The notes under the pieces were generated by a model. It was not told the DNA's origin. It made no database searches and saw nothing but the letters and a program-made list of their open reading frames with translations. Below are positions 56,791 to 64,000 of a stretch of DNA of 64,000 bases, one piece after another. Position 1 is the first letter of the stretch, and each line of letters opens with the position of its first letter. The position numbers and the translations under genes were made by a program. The DNA comes from Watersipora subatra (lineage: Eukaryota > Bryozoa > Gymnolaemata > Cheilostomatida > Watersiporidae): the NCBI RefSeq assembly GCF_963576615.1, contig NC_088710.1, forward strand, positions 24,733,114 through 24,797,113. Reading direction: 5' to 3'.

Positions 56791-57477
56791 TAACCGGCAT
56801 CAGACAGAATTAACAAATGAACTTTCAGGTGCCTTTTTGTCACATTTTGTGTTTCTTATTTTAAAACATTCGATGTCCTTTCAACTTATTGCTTTGTTCT
56901 GTTTCTGTAATAAACTATCTAACTAGACTTGCCACTTTGCAACTTGTGAGTTTCACTATAAAATTGTTAATCTAACATAGAGTAGTAGAGTTATGCACAA
57001 TGGACCATCAGCATTGTTGAGTCAAGTTGCAGACAAAACCTATTAGCAGCTGATAACATGTTTTACCAGCTAAATAGACTGCTATTGTTAACCTTCAATG
57101 TGATGGTTTAACAGGTTAACAAAGGATTACTAGAGATTAAGAAAATATGATTATCAGAAATTTTTACACCAGTTAGGTAACAAGTTTAGAGATACACATA
57201 CACAGTTTCAAAGCCATATAATAAAAAATTTGCAGTTGGAGGCAAAAAATGCAAAGTTACAGGAGGTAACACGGTTTTCCAACAATGGGCAGAACTATAT
57301 GTGTTTTATTGCGTAGGCTGATATACCAATACATTCATTTATGTTTAGCTAGCACTGAAAAGTTGATTTGAGATAGTTGTTGCGCAATTTGACGGATTCT
57401 CTCAGACTTTGTTTACAATTAAATATTTATTTGAACCAGTTAGTACTTGAACCTGCTTTGGTAAATTGTTATTGTAG

Positions 57478-57648
57478 ATTATACGAACTAAAAAATCTGA
57501 AGGTTTTGAGGATAACAGACGTCAGTGCCCACATTCGAGAGTTTCGTCATCAGGGTCTTCCTCGGTTGTTTCCCGAGGTAGTGACAAAATTAACTTCATT
57601 AGAAGTACTTTACATGAGGTACAGCAAGATCAATCAGTTCCCTGACAG
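57478..57648 (+). CDS. LRR gene, type A exon (57.5 kb)
   Basis: Acceptor TTATTGTAG and donor GACAG/GTGAAA bound a 171-bp exon, phase 2 to phase 2. It reads LYELKNLKVLRITDVSAHIR, then LPRLFPEVVTKLTSLEVLYM and KINQFPDR. The same frame of conserved residues as the 40.2-kb exon is seen (LKNLKVLRI...FPE.VT.LTSLEVL...I.Q.PDR), but with six extra codons in the middle. The exon lies only 180 bp after the long-inverted-repeat element. Confidence 0.88.
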
Positions 57649-59014
57649 GTGAAAAATAAGAGTTACTCTGTAGTACCATGATGGTAGAAGTTCTTGTATA
57701 AGATACATAATCTATATTTAGGTTCAATGCCATAAATAAGTTTTACATACAATAGATCCTACTTAAAAGCTCAGTTTCAGCTTAAATTATAACTAAAATG
57801 TGAGAAAAGTTTTTGCTTTTCTATGAACTGTATCTTGTTTGTAATAATCACAACATGGCCTCTATTTGCCTAATTTTTTTATTTTCAGTGTAAGCACCCT
57901 GAAAGTTTGCATCTAACACTCTTTGCTTAACTGGACAATTATTATAGAGCTTTTTATTTGTGTTTCAAAATTTTACAGTTTTTATAATTCATACGATTAT
58001 CTATTAAAGTTGAGGTTGCTTTTCAAAATGTTGTTTTTTATTGACAAATTTAACACAAATTCATATAACTTCATACATGTAGTTATACCTTTTCAATCGT
58101 TGTAGTTTTTGGTGATAATTTAAAACACCCTTAATATACGCTATAGATTTTATATTTGTGAAATTAAAAAAAGCAGCCAACATTTCAAGAATAAGACTTA
58201 ACTATTCCATATAGAGACACCTCTGCTTGCAATTCCCTCTACCTACAAATGCTCTATAACACCAAACAACACTTTTAAAAATATTTTTCTCTTATGTGAT
58301 ATACTTTAATTTTAATGATGCTTTGCACCAAACTTATCATCAACTTGAGTGTTCAAATAAAATATTTTTATCGTATGTTTAAAGATCAAAAAGACAAATG
58401 TTAGGGCAATAGACATATTTAGTTACAATGAATTTGGACAAAATATGTACACAAAAGTCAGTGGCAGCCTTGAAAAATACTTTGATATTTGTTCAAAATA
58501 TCTTTTTCGATCACAAAAAAGTTTTGATTTTGAATACTGACTCAAGACCAACTACATAGTTAGTACCAAAGACCTTATAAATAGTTTGTAACTATTATAA
58601 TACTAAATTTATTACTAGGTTTGAATACAATTACAATCATAATATTAATATGTTAGAAATTCCAGATGTAAATAACTATTACTTAGTTATATACAAAATA
58701 TCAACAAACTGTGAAACCAAAAACCTGACATACAGCCAAAATTAAATCCACAGCTTTGAAAAATATGTTAATACTGCTTATGAGTTTTGTGTTACTGTAG
58801 CTTTTATTGCTTTAAATAAAGATTGAAAATTCTCTTAACATTTAGCAACTATAGTCACTCTAAAAACTTTGGTAAAGTTAAAAATATAAATATGGTGAAA
58901 AGATTATTGTCCCTGTGAACATAAATCGTGATAATTTAATGTCATACACTTGTTATATGCCTGATTATTGGTTATCTGGACATAATCTTTGCTATTAATT
59001 ATGTATCATTTATT

Positions 59015-59233
59015 AGCTGTGCTGCCTGGTGTTGCTCGGGTAACAAATAGGTTTTTAGACAGAAAATTGATTTGTATTTAACATATAACAACATTAAACA
59101 TTCTAATTTTCAAACTAAATATCATGAAAGTAATGTTTAGCGTAATTGCAATAAATTAAGAGGGAAAATAAAAACAACTGTAAAAGTTTTCAAGCGTTGT
59201 CAAAGAACCGTAACTTTCAAACTTTATATAATG
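59015..59233 (-). repeat. Dispersed repeat family B, copy 2 (inverted)
   Basis: Reverse complement of the copy at 33023-33239 with about 75-80% identity by eye. Confidence 0.75.
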
Positions 59234-59451
59234 AGAAAATTTTGTGTGCAAGACAACTGAATTAAAAAAAAATATAACTAAAGGTTTTCAAACAACTGAA
59301 AGTTGAAAATTTTATAAACTGAAAAAGGTGTTTGTTGAAATAAATTAAAAGAAGAAATAAAAAAGCACAGGTGTTTAAATGTAATTGTGAAATCATTTGC
59401 AAGTAATGGCTAAATATATATTCTATTCCGCTATTATTACAATAAACAAAT

Positions 59452-59497
59452 AAATCATATATATTATTTATGTATTAATAAATAATATATATGATTT
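59452..59497. repeat. Perfect 20-bp inverted repeat with 6-bp loop
   Basis: AAATCATATATATTATTTAT, loop GTATTA, then the exact mirror. Only A/T apart from one C/G pair, so it may arise from simple-sequence drift. Confidence 0.9.
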
Positions 59498-59819
59498 CAG
59501 TTTGTTTCAGTGTTGACATGCAAAATTGGCATGCCAACTTTTCACGTGTCAATTTTTGTATGCAAAAATATTGCGGGCTTTAGACATACATAGAGCGGTA
59601 TAGAAACCCATGGTCATTATCTGATGCAATCACCTCCTGGTGAAAATCATCATCATTAAAAATAGTACCAAAATACTATGCTTACCTTAGTAGCGATAGG
59701 TACCTACAATGACTTTAAGTGCATTTTGTGGTTATGATCTGCAAGATAATATGACATTGGAATGTAATATGTGTACTACGTATAACATCACAATGCACTG
59801 AGCCTAGGACTCATCAAAC

Positions 59820-61320
59820 TGGTTGGTGGTGGATCTCCTAAGTAAAGTTCATCCGGAAACCGGATGGAGTGTGACGCTTCTGCATTGATTACCGGCCAAA
59901 GAATGCAGTCACCAAAGAGAATGACTGAAGGTAGCTACTGACTCAAAAGTAGCTGGAGCTAGAAGACCAAGAACTGAGACAGCTGCATAAAATGGATCCA
60001 TTTTTTTAGGTTACAATCTAAAATCATACTGGAAGGCAGAACTTTTCCCCATGGTCAGCCATGATCAGGAAGACGACTGTCTGGTAGACTCTGGCTCTTG
60101 CTCTTTCTGAGGTGGGTAAAACTGTTAGCCGGCTTCAACTGACTTGGTAATGACTTTGGATGTTCGCCACCAAAAAGACTGATTAAAAGCGGTGAGATCT
60201 GACAGGCGGCATAACGCATTGGCGCCAAGACAGCCGAAGGCAGGCATGCAACCTATGTCATGCCCCTCTGGTAGAAGGAGGCAATCGGCCTGGTAAAGTT
60301 GATGCCGGAGACTCCGAAAGGGAATAAGTTGATCCTGGTGCTAACAGAGGTTACAGGATGCCACTGTCCATTGAAGACTACAGCTTTAGTGGTGCTTAAT
60401 GCGCTGGATGAATAGGTGTTTTGCTACAATCGCTTACCAGTGCAATTCTACACTCACCAGGGTGCACAGTTTGAGAGACTACGAGAAGCTTTCAATGTAT
60501 GTACAGTACCAACAGACTAGGTCTGACTCTTCAATAACAGAAGAAAGCAAAAAAAAACTCTAAACTGCAGGCAAAGTTGATTTAGCTTTACCAACTTGAA
60601 AAGGTCTGGACAAACCATACTTGCTTGGTAGATTGACAGGCCCAGTCCTCAGTGTAAAGTGAGAGCAGGCTGAAACCTTTCCATGCCTGCCATGAAGATC
60701 TTGCACAGGCATCAGCCACTATAGAGCCACAAAAACGGCTCATCATGAAAAGGTGCAAGGACTAGAAGACAGGAAGAAGAAACTGAGTTAGAGCTGGCTA
60801 GGCTGAGGACAGAGACCTACACTTCCCCTGTTTTCAGCAAAGAGCTGGAAGGCAGGCTGAAGGAGACCCGAAGGAAACAAGAGCAAGAAATAGAGAAGGA
60901 ACAAGAAATTTCAGGAAAACCAGTCTGACTTGGGAACCTAGGACCAGCCTGGCATGCTAGCCCAGAGATGAAGCCTCATTGGGGTCACAGGTCATAACAC
61001 CTGATCAGCCCGAAACGCTCATGATAGATCAGCAGATACCGGCTTATTTTGTGCCTTTTAAACATGCTTGCCAGTTCACCTATCAAGGCGCCATTAGAAA
61101 TTGATGAACAACCCTACTAGGTGAATGAAGTACAGACGGCCGAGTTGGTTGCTGAGCCAGTCCAGGTTTTAATACAACTGAGACCGAACCCGTTTGATTG
61201 CCATTCCTAAAGCAGCTACCTCTGCAGAGACTTTGTATAAAGCTGGCCGCATTGCAGCAAGAAATGAGAAGAAAATGAAGACTGATTGCCAAGTTAGCAG
61301 TGGCTCCTAACACCAAATAG
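59820..61320 (+). pseudogene. Degenerate Ty3/gypsy pol fragment (CsRn1-like), internally deleted
   Basis: At 59845-59930 the frame reads VKFIRKPDGV, stop, RFCIDYRPKNAVTKEND, the fingers of reverse transcriptase. From about 60180 integrase follows: AKTAEGRHATYVMPLW, VKLMPETPKGNKLILVLTEV, and VFCYNRLPVQFYTHQGAQFE, where the catalytic Asp of DQGAQF has become His. Near 60760-60930 a Glu/Arg/Lys-rich stretch (ELEGRLKETRRKQEQEIEKE) may be the C-terminal tail. The RT palm and RNase H are missing between the two pieces. The wording is close to the CsRn1-like element at 8.7-15.2 kb, on the other strand. Confidence 0.7.
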
Positions 61321-62029
61321 AAGCTGCATCAAAGGAGCCCAATACCTGAAAATTGAATTAATCACAATTACATGCAGGTGCAGAGAGCATGCAGTACAGA
61401 ACTTTGATGTGTATGTCTGTTCTTGCTGGTGTCAACATGTCTGTCGTAATCAGTGGTTGGCTTACCTGAGAACTCACCAAGCTACTGAGTGAGGTAATGA
61501 AGTATTAACCAGTAAATCAGGCCTATTGACAATCATTTTCCTCATGCTAGAGGGTGGTCAGAAGACTTGAAGATGCTGCCTGCCTGACAGCCAACATTGA
61601 CCCTTGCCGACTGTCCCCCAGAAAGCTAGTGGCTTAGTCTTGGCAGAAAAAGGACTGCCTGTCGAGAGCCTTACACCAGCGCTTCAGAACCAAGGCTCCA
61701 ATGAGGCCATCACGACTGCGAGACCACGACTCCCAAATTAGGAAAACTAATGGCCAAGATCACAATACCATCGGAGGAGCAGTTTTCTAGCGCACCCAAA
61801 AAGCAAAAAGCCGGACAGATACCCTGTCTCGCCTTTCACGCATTCTGCCAACAGTTCAGGGGTAACTGAGATTGGGTAACATAGTTGGGTACGTATGGAC
61901 TTGCCATCTCGTAAAAATTTGGGTCAGACATACCCTCTTGGCAGAAAAAAAGGCCAGTTTCTATCTAAAACAAAAACCTCAAACCATTGCAATCACATCT
62001 TGTGAAGTTGGCCGAGGCTCTGGCCACCT
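61321..62029. other. Intronic stretch, nothing named
   Basis: Purine-rich decayed sequence between the gypsy fragment and repeat family C copy 2; no motif recognised. Confidence 0.3.
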
Positions 62030-63150
62030 TGTAATCTAGAAGATGCAATCTGAAACAAGCTTCACTATTTAAATTTTAAAAAGGCAGGCAAGAACATATT
62101 GGGCAACATTCAAACATACAACATCACAACCTCACGTAGATACTGCAGACAAAAAATTGGAAGAGAAAATGAGGGACAAGCAACTCCGACCACTCCAGCG
62201 AACGCCAAGCAACTTTCCTCAAAGAATTTATGTTGGTTCAAAGCCACTCCAGCAAGCTGACCTGGGAGATGGCCTGGTACAATCAGCGACTTGCAAGGAT
62301 CACTAGGAAGCTAAACCACTACAAAGAGTTGCTGTGTCAGTGAACCATGCAGAAAAAGAAAATTGGCGCAATAATACACTAAAGGTCAAAGTGGAGGAAA
62401 ACAGATGTGAACAGACTTTCCTTGCAACTATCACACCATTTTTTTACAAACCTTACTACTCAAAAGACCTCATTATGACTCTAAAAAACTTTGAAAACAA
62501 TATGGCTACAGGAAACTTAGGTAACTCCATTTAGTAGCTGCTGAGTCAGCTGAATACTCTTACAAATACTAACTGATTTTGGCCGTGGCCAACTAGGATG
62601 AAGCATAAAAATGAAGATTTGGCCACGAAATGGAGGCTACCTTAAAAGTAGCAAAACGTCCAACTTTGGTATAGCAAGATCAGATTATAGCCTAATACAA
62701 AAGGCAGTTTAAATAAAAACATTGCAAGTAAGCCGACTACCCATGGGAGGCAGATACTTAGAGTTACATAACAAAGTTGAATGGCTAGAAAAGGTGCCGA
62801 AAAAGTGGTCTGGCTTAGAAGAGGCAATAAATTCTGAAATAACTACTACAGTCTCAGATAATGCAGTCGGGTTTTAATGGTAAAGACTAAATCTAGTCTC
62901 TTTTGGCCAGAAACCAATAAGAGGTGAACTGGATCACTTTTTAAATGACCTAATCACCCTGGCTAATAAAAGTGATGACATTAGAGTTGCCACAATCCCT
63001 ACATTCTATCGGCTGAACAAACCCTGCCTAAGAGGATTTATGCACCAAACTGTATACTATTTTTTGACGTAGGCAAATGATGGTCTAGCATTTGCAATAA
63101 AAAACTGTAAAGACTAATGCAGAATTTGCCAGTTGACAACTGGTAAGATG
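62030..63150 (+). repeat. Degenerate repeat family C, copy 2
   Basis: Homologous to 52390-53560. A 66-codon open piece (62334-62534) reads ATITPFFYKPYYSKDLIMTL within a decayed frame. Relatives in the first copy are broken at other positions, so both copies decayed independently. Confidence 0.7.
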
Positions 63151-63343
63151 TGTAATATGCATCAAGCGGTGTCAGGTAACCTATCAATGAATTGATAGGT
63201 TAAATAAAAGTTCTTACTGTATAGCTGTGTATCTCTGCTGTTTTTAACGCAAATTTGTCTCTTTTAGCAAAATTAATAAAATTAAGGCTAATGATATGAA
63301 CATTTCATGAGAGAAAAATCTGTTTAATATAATTCATTTGCAG

Positions 63344-63484
63344 CTTGGAATCTCTGACGTCGCTGAAAAAGTTGGATCTCACACGTAACCCTATCGGAGT
63401 GCTACCTAAGTCTATCACTGCATTGAGTTCACTAGAAGAGCTGAACCTGTCAGAATGCAGAATAGGCCAACTCGATTCAGATAG
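63344..63484 (+). CDS. LRR gene, type B exon (63.3 kb)
   Basis: Acceptor TTCATTTGCAG and donor GATAG/GTAAAC bound a 141-bp exon, phase 2 to phase 2. It reads LESLTSLKKLDLTRNPIGVL, PKSITALSSLEELNLSECRI and GQLDSDR. Two Ras-group repeats are complete, but the last LPER motif is changed to LDSDR. The 160 bp of upstream intron (from 63183) are close to those before the 44.0-kb exon. The gene must go on past the window, since the exon leaves in phase 2. Confidence 0.9.
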
Positions 63485-64000
63485 GTAAACATACACATAG
63501 TAATATGAACTCTTTCTATGAACCACTTTTGCTACCCATTGATGAGCAGCCATGTTAACTTGCTGGTGATTAAACATTGAATTTTATAAGTGGGTTACTT
63601 CACCAGTTAGTACTGTTATTACTGTATTATTCAGATTACTTAACCTTTGGATAGTCTCAACCAATTTTAATCTGCACTCAGTATTCAACAACACCGCTGT
63701 TTTTGATTAAAGATGAGCTTCTCTAAACTGATAAAAGCACTACTGACAACCACACAACATTTTTTTAATTTTTATTACAATATTTAATTCTTGTTAGCTA
63801 ATAATATTTATTTTGTTAATGCTCACCATAAAACCTTTTGACAGTAGCGGAAAAACTTTTGTTTACTTTTCTACAGCTGTGGTACAACCTTTTTCAAAAT
63901 ATCTGACAGCAGTATTTAACTTTTCTCTAAACCTGTCATATAAACCAGCTGTCTCTATTTACTGAAGATATCTCCGAGCAACCAAATTAATTAATATTAG
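63485..64000. other. Intron repeated from the other type B exons
   Basis: TTGATGAGCAGCCATGTTAA and CTTGCTGGTGATTAAACATT are shared with 44184-44300 and 48027-48130; similarity can be followed, with gaps, into the AACCAATTTTAATCTGCACT stretch that recurs near 48300. Confidence 0.75.

Larger units (their letters stand above)
54634..57296. mobile_element. DNA element with about 320-bp inverted arms and a transposase relic
   Basis: Positions 54634-54956 match the reverse complement of 56981-57296 along their whole length, including ATTCTGCCCATTGTTGG, CACTAGTAATCC/CTCTAGTAATCC and AGCTGCTAATAGGTTTTGTC, with about 85-90% identity by eye. The interior of 2 kb holds a smaller inverted-repeat element and a decayed transposase-like frame near the right arm. 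It is probably a DNA transposon with long terminal inverted repeats. Target duplications could not be settled. Confidence 0.75.
57649..59820. other. Intron with repeats
   Basis: AT-rich. It contains the inverted copy of repeat family B and a 20-bp palindrome listed separately, and nothing else recognised. Confidence 0.5.

Overview
The window is an AT-rich animal nuclear sequence with spliced introns (GT/AG), long non-coding stretches and very dense transposable elements. The mix suggests a marine lophotrochozoan invertebrate such as a mollusc or bryozoan: Mag/Steamer-type and CsRn1-type Ty3/gypsy elements, P-superfamily, hAT, piggyBac and TA-flanked DNA transposons, CA/CG microsatellites, and a host gene built from many small leucine-rich-repeat (LRR) exons. 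I cannot name the species.

Region 1-24.3 kb is almost entirely mobile DNA. At the left edge a Ty3/gypsy retrotransposon on the minus strand has an uninterrupted Gag-Pol frame from 1740 off the edge, with a primer-binding site and one LTR. At 3397-5718 lies a hAT-type element with perfect 15-bp termini and an 8-bp target duplication; a second element is nested in it. From 6.9 to 15.7 kb an old plus-strand gypsy pol relic is split, inside its integrase, by a younger minus-strand CsRn1-like LTR retrotransposon (8696-15165). Then follow the 3' end of a LINE (17.7-18.4 kb), a TA-flanked element (18637-19999) with a second copy of the repeat nested in the hAT, and a P-superfamily element (21630-24330) carrying a mariner-type MITE.

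Region 24.3-30 kb shows no gene, only a microsatellite. From 30 kb to the right end the plus strand carries exons of one LRR gene, or of a tandem array: 30009-30228, 30303-30467, 40208-40360, 44043-44183, 47889-48026, 57478-57648 and 63344-63484. All LRR-to-LRR junctions visible are phase 2, so exons can be duplicated or skipped without losing frame. Two exon types (A at 40.2 and 57.5 kb; B at 44.0, 47.9 and 63.3 kb) and their flanking intron sequence are repeated, which shows growth by segmental duplication.

The introns of the LRR gene hold further elements: a TA-flanked transposon with two small spliceable ORFs (34986-36770), a complete but internally deleted P-superfamily element with a THAP DNA-binding domain (44590-47652), the 5' part of a piggyBac element (about 49030-50004), a 2.66-kb element with roughly 320-bp inverted arms and a transposase relic (54634-57296), degenerate gypsy pol fragments (about 50.8-51.0 and 59.8-61.3 kb), and a pair of about 1.1-kb degenerate repeats at 52.4 and 62.0 kb.
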